Assembly: GCA_031272515.1 (NCBI GenBank)
Contig: JAISTR010000009.1
Location: forward strand, 1-64,000
Direction: 5' to 3'
From: Erysipelotrichaceae bacterium
GTDB taxonomy: Bacteria; Bacillota_I; Bacilli_A; Erysipelotrichales; Erysipelotrichaceae
DNA: 64,000 bases
Part shown: piece after piece, positions 50,019-57,838 of the stretch
Position numbering within the stretch: the stretch's first letter is position 1
Layout of the letters: every line of letters begins with the position of its first letter
The notes under the pieces: model-generated
Databases searched by the model: none
Told to the model about the DNA's origin: nothing
What the model saw: only the letters and a program-made list of their open reading frames with translations
Translations under genes and position numbers: made by a program

Positions 50019-50312
50019 ATGATGAAAACCAAAGAGGAGTATTACGAACTGGTAAAAGAAAACCGGAGACTGGCAGCAGATCCGGCCGTTACTAAGTGCC
50101 CATGTCCCCATACGCTATGCGAGTGGCACGGGTCATGCAAAGAGTGTGTCGCCCTGCACCGCTATCACAAGGATCACATTCCGGTTTGTCTGCAGCCGAT
50201 GCTGGATGACAAAATCAGGGCTTTGGCCAGGGTGGCGGAAAGCAGTGTGTCAAAGAAGGAACCGACCCCGCTGGCCTACCGGCAATATGTCAAAGAGCAG
50301 GATGCAAAATAA
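50019..50312 (+). CDS. Small cysteine-rich protein, possible zinc binder
   Basis: A 97-residue protein with a cysteine cluster in its middle: CPCPHTLC, HGSCKEC and a later VCLQP, with histidines between (WHGSC, LHRYHKDH). The spacing suggests a zinc or iron-sulfur site. Similar short proteins occur in Firmicutes without known function. Two adjacent ATGs follow AGGGGAGGAA; I take the first, but the second is as likely. Confidence 0.6.
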   Translation: MMKTKEEYYELVKENRRLAADPAVTKCPCPHTLCEWHGSCKECVALHRYHKDHIPVCLQPMLDDKIRALARVAESSVSKKEPTPLAYRQYVKEQDAK

Positions 50313-50348
50313 AAAAAAGACCGCTGTATGTGGTCTTTCACGCTAGTC

Positions 50349-50675
50349 TTATTCCTTGTCCTCCGGCTTTGGTCCGTGCGGGAAATCGCCTTTTTCCGGT
50401 TTCGGATGGTTCTTTTTGAATTCTTCGATTTCCTCTTCGCTCATTGCACTCCCGTCCTCTTTAACAAAGGGGTTGCCATGGGGTCCATGGGGATGATCGC
50501 CTTTTTCCGGTTTTGGATGGTTCTTCTTGAATTCTTCGATTTCCTCTTCGCTCATCGCACTCCCATCCTCTTTTACAAAGGGGTTGCCATGGGGTCCGCC
50601 AAAGGGCGGCTTTTTTTCTTTGTTGGCATCATCACTACTTACTGCCTCTTGATTACAAATTTCGTCCGTATTCAT
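50349..50675 (-). CDS. Acidic repeat protein with two 37-residue repeats
   Basis: A 108-residue, highly charged, low-hydrophobicity protein, probably largely unfolded. Two near-identical tandem units each contain GNPFVKEDGSAMSEEE, a Lys-rich helix IEEFKKNHPKPEKGD and PHG. No signal peptide or membrane segment. His, Asp and Glu richness could bind metal, but no known motif is present. The start is the ATG after AGGAGG; a more distal ATG lacks a site. Function unknown. Confidence 0.6.
   Translation of the reverse strand: MNTDEICNQEAVSSDDANKEKKPPFGGPHGNPFVKEDGSAMSEEEIEEFKKNHPKPEKGDHPHGPHGNPFVKEDGSAMSEEEIEEFKKNHPKPEKGDFPHGPKPEDKE
50386..50607. repeat. 111-bp tandem repeat, two copies
   Basis: Two units of 111 bp (50386-50496 and 50497-50607) differ at only a few positions and encode the 37-residue protein repeat in frame. 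Copy number could change by slippage. Confidence 0.85.
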
Positions 50676-50781
50676 ATCTTGCCTCCTGTTCATTTGGATT
50701 ATACCAGCTGAATATTTTTTAAAGACAAAAAAGGCGGGATTGTCACATTCCTGCCTTGATTGCTACGAAATATTGCCATTT

Positions 50782-51447
50782 TCAGGATTGTTCACGGCTC
50801 TTTTTGATGATGGGGATGATGTCATTCAGACTCGCACACACCCTATAGGCCTTGGCTTTGATGTCATCGGTGGCAGGCAGGGTGTCGGGAATCATGATGG
50901 TGATCGCCCCGGCGGATAGGCCGCCGTAGACGCCATTGTAGGAGTCCTCCAGAATCAGGCAGTTGGAAATCGGCACACCTATCATGTCAGCCGCCCGCAG
51001 AAAGATTTCCGGATTGGGTTTGGAATGGGTGACCATGTCCCCGGAGATGATATGGGTAAAGGGATTTTCAATCGGACACTTCTTGAAGCTTTCCAGAATA
51101 CCGGTCATGGTGGTGGAGGAAGCCAGCACCATCGGAATCTTTTCTTTTTGTAAATAAGCCAACAGTTCTAAAAAGCCGGGCATCAGCTGGATGCCGTATT
51201 GTTCGCTTTCCTTATAAAAGGTGTCGAGCTGCCACTGGTTGACTCTGTCCGCCATTTCCCTGGAGCCGCAGATTTCGGTAAATACCCGGCTGGCATCGGC
51301 ATCATTGGCTCCCAATAACAGGGGAACCAAATCCCAGTTCACCGCAAAGCCGAACTGTTCTTCCACTTTGTGCCAAGAGTCCAGAAACCAGTGCTCGGTA
51401 TTGAGCACCACCCCATCCATATCAAAAATCACGCCTTCGATCTTCAT
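50782..51447 (-). CDS. HAD-IA family hydrolase (beta-phosphoglucomutase-like)
   Basis: A phosphatase or phosphomutase of 221 residues with motif I FDMDGVVLNTE, motif II VLASSTT, the Lys in HSKPNPEIFLRAA and motif IV LEDSYNGVYGG, plus a helical cap between. The substrate cannot be fixed; beta-phosphoglucomutase or sugar phosphate phosphatase are likely. GTGAGG precedes the ATG. Confidence 0.85.
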   Translation of the reverse strand: MKIEGVIFDMDGVVLNTEHWFLDSWHKVEEQFGFAVNWDLVPLLLGANDADASRVFTEICGSREMADRVNQWQLDTFYKESEQYGIQLMPGFLELLAYLQKEKIPMVLASSTTMTGILESFKKCPIENPFTHIISGDMVTHSKPNPEIFLRAADMIGVPISNCLILEDSYNGVYGGLSAGAITIMIPDTLPATDDIKAKAYRVCASLNDIIPIIKKSREQS

Positions 51448-51581
51448 AGTCTACCTCACTTACCAGAACGATTATACGCTTTTTGGTAATATCCGACAAT
51501 CCAGGGCTTCTTGTTAATTTTTGCCATCGCCCTGTCAGTGCTTGCGCCCGGTGCTATAATGGAAACAGTTTTGGAGGTCTT

Positions 51582-52127
51582 ATGAATGATTCTGTGACTT
51601 TATTCCTGATCTTCTTTCGCATCGGAGCCTTCACCTTCGGTGGCGGCTATTCGATGCTGCCGATTTTGCAGCGGGAGCTGGTGGATAGCCGGCACTGGCT
51701 CAAGGAAGAGGAGATCATGGATTTCTATGCAGTCGGGCAATGTCTGCCCGGATTGATTGCGGTCAACACCTCGTTATTTATCGGCTATCACTTAAAGAAG
51801 CTCAAAGGCGCACTGATTGCCGTGTTTGGTTTTGTGCTGCCTTCGGTGATTGTGATTTTGGTGATTGCCGTATTCTTAAGCAACTTTATGCACTATCCCC
51901 AGGTCAAGCAGGCGTTTGCGGGTATCCGGGTTGCGGTCTGTGCCCTGGTTGCCAATACCCTGATATCGATGTTTAAGAAGGGCATCGTCGACTGGTTTAC
52001 GGCGGTGTTATTTGCGGGGGCACTGGCAGTGCTGTTATTCACTGATGTATCACCGATTTGGATCGTCTTAACTGCGGGTATCAGTGCCCTGGCTTATAAA
52101 CAAATTGGTTCAGCGAGGCAATCATGA
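51582..52127 (+). CDS. chrA: Chromate transporter half, ChrA N-type
   Basis: A 181-residue six-helix protein of the CHR family (FRIGAFTFGGGYSMLPIL, VGQCLPGLIAVNTSLFIGY). Short CHR proteins work in pairs. GGAGG precedes the ATG, and an extended -10 TGCTATAAT lies at 51551-51559. It overlaps the second half by four bases. Whether chromate is the natural substrate is doubtful; sulfate or other anions are possible. Confidence 0.88.
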   Translation: MNDSVTLFLIFFRIGAFTFGGGYSMLPILQRELVDSRHWLKEEEIMDFYAVGQCLPGLIAVNTSLFIGYHLKKLKGALIAVFGFVLPSVIVILVIAVFLSNFMHYPQVKQAFAGIRVAVCALVANTLISMFKKGIVDWFTAVLFAGALAVLLFTDVSPIWIVLTAGISALAYKQIGSARQS

Positions 52128-52678
52128 ATATCTTAATCACTCTGTTTCTGGAGTTCTTTAAAATCGGTCTGTTTTCGGTCGGGGGTGGATTGGCGACTCT
52201 TCCCTATCTGGCGGAGCTCACTGAAAAGTACACCTGGTTTACAATGAGCGAGCTGATTGATATGGTGGCAATCTCGGAGAGCACACCGGGGGCTATCGGC
52301 ATCAACATGGCAACCTTCGTCGGCTACCGTACAGCGGGGATTGCCGGGGGAATTCTGGCCTCGGTGGCCATCGTTGCGCCCGCAATACTCATCGTCGTAC
52401 TGATTGCCCGGATGCTGGAGAAATTCCGCAACAACAAGTATGTGGAATTTGTCTTCTATGGCTTAAGGGCGGCGGTTGCGGCCCTGGTCTTATCAGCCGG
52501 CTGGTCGATTGCGAAGATCACCCTGTTTCATTTGGAAAACCCGGCACTTATAGAGCGCTTCAACTGGCCGGCCTTGGCTTTGTTTTTGTTGGTATTTGTT
52601 TTAATCCGCAAGTACAAGAAACATCCGATTGTCTACCTGGCGGCTTGTGCGGTCGTGGGCTTGGTCATTCCGTTTTAG
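52124..52678 (+). CDS. chrA: Chromate transporter half, ChrA C-type
   Basis: The partner of the preceding gene, 184 residues with the matching CHR motif FKIGLFSVGGGLATLPYL and AISESTPGAIGINMATFVGY. The two half-size proteins presumably form a heterodimer with inverted topology, equivalent to a full-length ChrA. Translationally coupled by a four-base overlap. Confidence 0.88.
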   Translation: MNILITLFLEFFKIGLFSVGGGLATLPYLAELTEKYTWFTMSELIDMVAISESTPGAIGINMATFVGYRTAGIAGGILASVAIVAPAILIVVLIARMLEKFRNNKYVEFVFYGLRAAVAALVLSAGWSIAKITLFHLENPALIERFNWPALALFLLVFVLIRKYKKHPIVYLAACAVVGLVIPF

Positions 52679-52703
52679 GTTATACAAGAAAGGGGAGGTA
52701 ATT

Positions 52704-53195
52704 ATGAAGCTGTACATGAAACAAAAAGTGTTTTCCTGGCGGGACAAGTTTTCGATTTTTGATGAGCAGGGGGCAGAGCGCTGGGCTGCCAAGGGGGAGA
52801 TCCTCACGATTGGCCGCAAGCTTCACATTTATGATTTGTTGGGGAATGAGGCCGCCTTTATCCACCAGAAGGTATTGACCTTTCTGCCCCGTTATTTTAT
52901 TGATATCAAAGATAAGACCTACACGATGGTGAAGGAGCTGACCCTATTGAAACCGCGCTTTCGCATTGAGGGAACCAACTGGAAGGCCAGCGGTGACTTT
53001 CTGGCCCATGAATACCGGATTGATGATGATGTGGAATGCATCATGTCGATATCCAAACGCTGGATCAGTTTCGGGGACAGCTATGAGCTGAATATCGAAA
53101 AGGATCAAAATGAACTTTTGGCACTGTGCGTGGCTTTGACGATTGACTGCATGAATGCGGATGCGGACAATGCCAACAATGCCGGAAGTGAATAA
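52704..53195 (+). CDS. LURP-one-related (Tubby-like fold) protein
   Basis: A 163-residue beta-barrel protein similar to the LURP-one-related family: KLYMKQKVFSWRDKFSIFDEQG at the start, alternating strands (KLHIYDLLGNEAAFIHQK, FRIEGTNWKASGDFLAHEY) and a final hydrophobic helix LLALCVALTIDCMN. The function in bacteria is unknown; scramblase-related binding of phospholipids is one idea. The start follows GGGGAGG, 25 bases behind the ChrA stop, so it is probably co-transcribed. Confidence 0.75.
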   Translation: MKLYMKQKVFSWRDKFSIFDEQGAERWAAKGEILTIGRKLHIYDLLGNEAAFIHQKVLTFLPRYFIDIKDKTYTMVKELTLLKPRFRIEGTNWKASGDFLAHEYRIDDDVECIMSISKRWISFGDSYELNIEKDQNELLALCVALTIDCMNADADNANNAGSE

Positions 53196-53304
53196 GCGGA
53201 CAAAAAAACCTGGTTTTCCGGTTTGATTTTTCACCGGGAAAACTTATTCCTTGCGATTTTTAACCTCCATAAAATAAAATGGGTTCATAAAGGAGGGCAT
53301 CACT

Positions 53305-53697
53305 ATGGATGAAGTGTTAGCTTATTTGAAAAAAATCGGTACCTATTATCTGGCTACCAGTGAAGGGGACCAGCCGCGGGTACGGCCGTTTGGCACCGCC
53401 ACCGTCTTTGAGGGAAAGCTCTATATTCAAACCGGGGCCAATAAACCCGTCTTCCAACAAATATTGAAGAACCCGAAGATTGAGATCTGCGGCTATGACG
53501 GGGAATCCTGGCTGCGCATTGAAGCGGAAGCGGTGGATGATTCGCGCATGGAAGCCAAGGAAGCATTGTTTGCGGAATATCCGGAACTCCTTAGCCTCTA
53601 TGACATTCATGATGACAACACCAAGGTTCTCTATCTGAAAAATGCGACCGCAAGCTTCTGCACCTATACGGCTGCACCGCGCATCGTAAAATTCTAA
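53305..53697 (+). CDS. Pyridoxamine 5'-phosphate oxidase-like flavoprotein
   Basis: A 130-residue split-barrel protein of the PNPOx-like superfamily (YYLATSEGDQPRVRPFGTA, LYIQTGANKPVFQQI, EICGYDGESWLRI). Such small members bind FMN or F420-type cofactors and reduce small molecules. No PNPOx catalytic signature, so vitamin B6 metabolism is not implied. AGGAGG precedes the ATG. Confidence 0.8.
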   Translation: MDEVLAYLKKIGTYYLATSEGDQPRVRPFGTATVFEGKLYIQTGANKPVFQQILKNPKIEICGYDGESWLRIEAEAVDDSRMEAKEALFAEYPELLSLYDIHDDNTKVLYLKNATASFCTYTAAPRIVKF

Positions 53698-53708
53698 AAC
53701 AACGAAAA

Positions 53709-53735
53709 AAAATCGCCGTCAGGCGATTTTGTTTT
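53709..53735 (+). terminator. Terminator after the PNPOx-like gene
   Basis: AAAATCGCC and GGCGATTTT with a GTCA loop, then G and T5; the A tract allows use by the convergent tRNA-Trp as well. Confidence 0.85.
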
Positions 53736-53740
53736 TGACA

Positions 53741-53814
53741 TGGCAGGGGTAGAGGGGATCGAACCCCCATCAACGGTTTTGGAGACCGCCGCACTACCAT
53801 TGTACTATACCCCT
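53741..53814 (-). tRNA. tRNA-Trp (CCA)
   Basis: On the minus strand: acceptor AGGGGTA/TACCCCT, anticodon stem GCGGT/ACCGT around CTCCAAA (CCA), T loop TTCGATC, encoded CCA. The standard CCA anticodon agrees with TGA being a stop codon here. Confidence 0.96.
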
Positions 53815-53900
53815 GTGTGCCTGATTATGATAACATATCCGCACCTGCTTGACAATTGTTTTTGGTGTAGAATAGGGCTGTATGATGTGGGGGTGATTTT

Positions 53901-54386
53901 GTGGAAAACCAACAGAATATAGTGGTACGCCAAGCCCAAAGCTCTGATGTACCGGTGATCCTGGACTTCATTTTACAATTGGCAGCGTACGAAAAACTGG
54001 AAGACCAGGTGAGGGCTACGCCTGAGAAACTATTGGAGTCCCTGTTTGAAAGGAAACAAGCTTATTGTCTTTTGGCCTATCTTTCTGATAAGCCGGTAGG
54101 CTTCGCTTTGTACTTTTATAATTACTCAACCTTTTTGGCACAGGCCAATCTCTATCTGGAGGACCTGTTTGTTTTAGAGGACTACCGTCATCGGGGTGTT
54201 GGCAAAAAACTGTTTCAAGCCCTTTGCGAAGCCGCTTATCAGCTGGGGGCGAAGCGTCTGGATTTTTCCTGCTTACGATGGAATAAATCCGCTTTGGATT
54301 TCTACAGTGGCATCGGGGCACTACCGATGTCGGACTGGGTTACCCTGAGAATGGATGAGGACGCCATCAAGCGTTTGGGGTCATAG
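53901..54386 (+). CDS. GNAT N-acetyltransferase, diamine/thialysine acetyltransferase-like
   Basis: A 161-residue acetyl-CoA-dependent acyltransferase. The acetyl-CoA loop reads YRHRGVGKKLF and the region LAAYEKLEDQV plus LYLEDLFVLEDY matches the spermidine/spermine and thialysine acetyltransferase group (SSAT-like). The polyamine or amine substrate is inferred. The GTG start follows GGGGGTGA. The next lipoprotein gene begins five bases after its stop. Confidence 0.82.
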   Translation: MENQQNIVVRQAQSSDVPVILDFILQLAAYEKLEDQVRATPEKLLESLFERKQAYCLLAYLSDKPVGFALYFYNYSTFLAQANLYLEDLFVLEDYRHRGVGKKLFQALCEAAYQLGAKRLDFSCLRWNKSALDFYSGIGALPMSDWVTLRMDEDAIKRLGS

Positions 54387-54391
54387 GCACC

Positions 54392-55126
54392 ATGCAGAGA
54401 GTAAACAAAGTCCTGATTTGTGTACTGCTGCTTTTGGGCTTGGCTGGCTGTCAAAAACCCAAGACCGTAAGTGATTTGGCTTTATCCAATAACCCGGCAA
54501 TCACCAGTGCCAAGGATGTCGCAGCGTATTGTGAAGTGGTATTACAGTTTACCGTGCTCGACAACCTGAGTATGGCCAATTCCATTGTTTCCCGGCTCAA
54601 TAACGGCATTGTCACAAAGGCTTATTCCTTTCGCAAGGTGAAGGTTCTCAAGAGCAGTGACAGTGATCTTTTCGACAGGGTCGTGGTGTACTTTCCGGAG
54701 GCGCTGGATGAAGAGAACCGCATCTTTGTAAATGGGATACAGCCGGTAATCAAAGATGAAACCTATCTGGGCTGCTTTTCTTACAGCAGTGAGCTGATGG
54801 GCTTTGTTTTACTGGATTCTCCGCTTGCCCGCTTTTCGCTTTCGGCTAACTGCGAAGAACTGGAGCCGCAACAATCGCTGGCCTTGCTGTTTATGCTTTT
54901 GCACTTTGCGGATGATCTGCCGGCTGATTTTTCTTTGACGGCCTTAGCGCAAAGCGAGCAGAAAGACAAAGGAGATGTGCTTTCGCAAATGCAGGAATAC
55001 AGGATCACTGGATACGACCAAACGTATACAATCCTGTATTCCTATAACGCCGCAACGGATCTGGAATACTTCAGCTTCGCCAGCTATGACGGCATGGTAC
55101 AGGGAAGATTGTTTTCATCAGAGTGA
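54392..55126 (+). CDS. Lipoprotein, unknown
   Basis: A 244-residue protein with a signal peptide ending LAGC (Cys20), so it is a lipid-anchored surface protein. The mature part is alpha/beta with no recognisable domain; a Ser-rich stretch (SSDSDLFDR) and a conserved-looking DETYLGCFSYSSEL stand out. It is co-directional with the acetyltransferase and the following PASTA-transglutaminase lipoprotein, but about 155 bases separate it from the latter. Confidence 0.7.
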   Translation: MQRVNKVLICVLLLLGLAGCQKPKTVSDLALSNNPAITSAKDVAAYCEVVLQFTVLDNLSMANSIVSRLNNGIVTKAYSFRKVKVLKSSDSDLFDRVVVYFPEALDEENRIFVNGIQPVIKDETYLGCFSYSSELMGFVLLDSPLARFSLSANCEELEPQQSLALLFMLLHFADDLPADFSLTALAQSEQKDKGDVLSQMQEYRITGYDQTYTILYSYNAATDLEYFSFASYDGMVQGRLFSSE

Positions 55127-55282
55127 ATTTATTAAGAATGGTGGATTTAACTAAAATTAGATTTTTTTCAGTGAAAATATCACCATTTCGCTTGCCATAA
55201 ATGGGTTTTTCTTGTATTGTTTAAATAGATTTCCCTTTTTATTTTCTCCAAAATAATAAGAAGGGTCTGCAGGGAGGGTTTG

Positions 55283-57379
55283 ATGAAACTGGGGTTTAGA
55301 CAACGGCGGGGAAACTGCACGATTATTTTGCTTGTTTTTGTCCTGCTTTTCAGTGTAGCCTCCTGTAATAAAAAAGTACCCCGGTATGAAGTCCCCGACT
55401 TTACCAGCCAGACCGTGCAGGACGCCCGGCTCTGGGCGGATGAGCGGGACATTCAAATCGCCATCAAATACGAGTATCACGAGTCTGCGCCGGTCAATAC
55501 GGTACTGGCCCAGAACCTCGACCCCATGCAAACTGTCAGCACCGCCAATACCATCATTCTGGTGGTATCCAAAGGACCGCAACCGGTCATAAATGAAGAT
55601 GAGGAAGAGGCGGAAACGGTTTTGATTCTGCCGGACTTCGTCGGTTTGAATATTCTCGATGTCAAAAGCTGGCTGAGCAGTGAGAACCAGCAGCTGAATG
55701 TCAATGAAGTCTATATCTATCACAACACCATTGCCAAGGGTTTTATTATTGCGACCAAGCCGGCCGCCGGTACCATTCTCAATACCGATACCCTGACCCT
55801 GACGATTTCCTTGGGACAGCCGCGCCTGGATGATTTCAGTGCGAGTGACTACAGTCTTTTGGAAAGTCAGCTCAAGATATTCAATGACAATGGTGCCAAT
55901 ATCAATGAATCTTTGAGTTATGTTTATAACAGCACCGTCCCTGCCGGAAAGGTCATCTCCCAGAGCGTCTTTGGCATCCTGCCGGTTAATTCCAGCGTAT
56001 CGGTTGTGGTCTCGCTGGGGCCCAAACCCAATGTGATTGTCAAGGAAGAGACCAAGGTCGATCAAACCACTTCGAGTGTCCCTGAGCCAGCGGTACTGCC
56101 GGACTTTGTGGGCAAGAGTTTAAGCGAAGCCAAAACCTGGCTCAATGAAAACAGCTATCAGCTGGAAATCAGCTATCTTTATAGCAGCCAGGCAAAAGAT
56201 ACCATCATCAGCCAGGGCGACATTCCCAATGACAGCACCGGCAAGAAGATTGGCTTGACGGTTTCCCTGGGTGAATACAAGGTCCCGGTTTTTGAGGGAA
56301 CCCTGGAGAGCGCCAAACAGACCTTGAGTCAGGTGGCTACCCAAGGCGTCACGATTGAGCTGGTTGTCAAGGAAGCTGCCAGCAACAGCATCCCGGCCGG
56401 CAAGCTGATCGGCAGCGTACAGCAGTATGATACCGCTACGCATACCCTGACCCTGACTGTCTCTTTGGGGCCGTCAGTGGACAGTGCCAGTCAGCTGATT
56501 CTTTCCTCCACCTACCTGGGCAACAATACCAAGATCAAGATTTTGGACAAGAGCACTGCGGAATCCTGGACGCCGGATGAAGGCAAAGGCCATCCGGTCT
56601 ACATCGTAGGCGATGAAATTACCTTCCTGCGCTTGGTGAGCGAGAGTATAAGTAAAGGCGAGACTTTGATTAATGTGGAAATCAGTCAGTGGACCGGGGC
56701 CGGTCCGGACAACTTCAAGCCGCAGTTGAGCAAGGCCTTGAGCGCTTTGGATATGATCAGCGGCCGCAACTATTCGGTCAGCTACGCTTATCTGCTCTCC
56801 CCGACCAATGAAAATATCGTGATTGTGAGCCTGAGTTTCTATTCTTTGGATTCACTGGATCATAATGCGGCTGTGAGTGCCGCCAAAGAATATGTCAAGA
56901 CCTTAAGCGGCAAAACGGATAAGGAAAAAATCATTGCCATCCACAATTACCTGGTAGCCAATACCCAATACGACATGTCCGCTTTGGAGGCGTGGGAAGC
57001 CAGCGGCGGCACCTCTGAGCAGGGGGCCCTGTACTGGAATGCCTCGAGTGCCTACTGGGCTTTGATTGAGCACAAGGCCATGTGCACCGGTTATGCCCAG
57101 GCCTTCTATCTGATGGCCAAAGAAGCCGGAATCCCGGCCCTGGTTGTCTATGGCAGCGGTCCGGACAGCACCCACACCTGGAATCTGGTGCGAATCGACG
57201 GTGTCTGGTATCAGGTCGATACCACCTTCGATGATCCGGTTCCGGATGTTGCCGGGCGGATTCTCGATACCTATCTGCTGCGTCCGGTCTCACAGGGAGC
57301 GTTCTCAAACCACTATTACAACAAGACCTTCACCCTGGATGAAATGATCCAGTACGGCGATAAACTGTTTGCCAAGTGA
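55283..57379 (+). CDS. Surface lipoprotein with PASTA repeats and a transglutaminase-like domain
   Basis: A 698-residue lipoprotein (signal ending VASC, Cys28). About five PASTA-type repeats follow between residues 35 and 400, each ending in a strand like LTLTISLGQ or VVVSLGP and several starting with VLPDFVG; the fourth and fifth are less regular. After a linker domain (400-550) comes a transglutaminase-like fold with Cys601 (HKAMCTGYAQAF), His631 (STHTWNLVRI) and Asp646 (WYQVDTTFDD). PASTA domains bind muropeptides, so the enzyme is probably held at the cell wall and may crosslink or cleave wall proteins or peptides (inference). The start is the ATG behind AGGGAGGG. Confidence 0.85.
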   Translation: MKLGFRQRRGNCTIILLVFVLLFSVASCNKKVPRYEVPDFTSQTVQDARLWADERDIQIAIKYEYHESAPVNTVLAQNLDPMQTVSTANTIILVVSKGPQPVINEDEEEAETVLILPDFVGLNILDVKSWLSSENQQLNVNEVYIYHNTIAKGFIIATKPAAGTILNTDTLTLTISLGQPRLDDFSASDYSLLESQLKIFNDNGANINESLSYVYNSTVPAGKVISQSVFGILPVNSSVSVVVSLGPKPNVIVKEETKVDQTTSSVPEPAVLPDFVGKSLSEAKTWLNENSYQLEISYLYSSQAKDTIISQGDIPNDSTGKKIGLTVSLGEYKVPVFEGTLESAKQTLSQVATQGVTIELVVKEAASNSIPAGKLIGSVQQYDTATHTLTLTVSLGPSVDSASQLILSSTYLGNNTKIKILDKSTAESWTPDEGKGHPVYIVGDEITFLRLVSESISKGETLINVEISQWTGAGPDNFKPQLSKALSALDMISGRNYSVSYAYLLSPTNENIVIVSLSFYSLDSLDHNAAVSAAKEYVKTLSGKTDKEKIIAIHNYLVANTQYDMSALEAWEASGGTSEQGALYWNASSAYWALIEHKAMCTGYAQAFYLMAKEAGIPALVVYGSGPDSTHTWNLVRIDGVWYQVDTTFDDPVPDVAGRILDTYLLRPVSQGAFSNHYYNKTFTLDEMIQYGDKLFAK

Positions 57380-57468
57380 TTAATTCCCCCTGCAAGCGGG
57401 GGAGATTGTGTGAAATTTTGTGATTTATGCCATTTTATTGCGTTTTTTGTGTGGTTTCGGTATCTTTA

Positions 57469-57709
57469 TTGTGACGGGGCACTCCATTTTTGGGGGGAAA
57501 CACCGTCGCAATCATCACACAACGATATTTTCATCCAATGCCTTCACCAAAGGAGTAGATAGGGGGGGCCTATCGCATCTGATTTGTATCCGGGGGTTGT
57601 AGTAAATTGCGGATGAAAATGAACCTTTTATCGTTGTGCGTAAGGGCTTCCTTCCCGGAAGTCCTTTATAACGGACCACGTTAAACCTGCCCATTTCCGG
57701 GCTTTTTTT
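57469..57709 (+). ncRNA. Candidate structured non-coding RNA with terminator
   Basis: No credible gene fits this stretch, but it folds strongly. Stem A: 57469-57477 with 57503-57511 (9 bp) enclosing CTCCA/TGGGG. Stem B: 57518-57527 with 57629-57638 (10 bp) continued by 57528-57536 with 57611-57619 (9 bp) past a 9-base bulge, and holding GATAGG/CCTATC with a G5 loop. Stem C: 57642-57651 with 57657-57666 (10 bp). Stem D: 57669-57673 with 57679-57683. A GCCC/GGGC hairpin and T7 then end it. A weak promoter (TTGCGT, 17 bases, TATCTT) lies at 57438-57466. Four G-runs of 4-7 are unusual. It does not match RNase P, tmRNA, SRP or 6S RNA as I know them. Confidence 0.5.
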
Positions 57710-57754
57710 GTTTTTTCCCAATCATTTCCATTTATTTAAGGAAGATTTAAGGAA

Positions 57755-57785
57755 TTTTAGCACTTTCAACTTGACAGTGCTAAAA
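57755..57785. promoter_or_regulatory. CIRCE-like HrcA operator before hrcA
   Basis: TTTTAGCACT and AGTGCTAAAA, 11 bases apart, form a CIRCE element in which the innermost C/G pair of the consensus (TTAGCACTC-N9-GAGTGCTAA) is replaced. HrcA binds here to repress the operon. It overlaps the -35 box. Confidence 0.85.
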
Positions 57786-57799
57786 CCCTGGTCTATACT
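57771..57799 (+). promoter_or_regulatory. Sigma-A promoter of the hrcA operon
   Basis: Consensus TTGACA and TATACT with a 17-base spacer, inside and after the CIRCE-like repeat. Confidence 0.88.
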
Positions 57800-57838
57800 G
57801 TTAGCAGATGGAGAAAATGAGTGCCAAAGGAGGATCTG

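Noticed and set aside
53740-53922. Open frame beginning MAGVEGIEPPSTVLETAAL across the tRNA-Trp region
   Set aside because: It is the antisense of tRNA-Trp, a well-known false gene; the tRNA fold is complete.
55157-56065. 302-codon minus-strand frame opposite the PASTA lipoprotein
   Set aside because: Shadow frame; the plus strand has repeats, lipobox and catalytic triad.
57420-57602. Short open frames on both strands in the gap before hrcA
   Set aside because: No ribosome binding sites and poor composition; the region is better explained by RNA structure.
57518-57638. MITE with terminal inverted repeats
   Set aside because: The arms are interrupted by a one-sided 9-base bulge and no target duplication is seen; kept only as an alternative to the RNA model.
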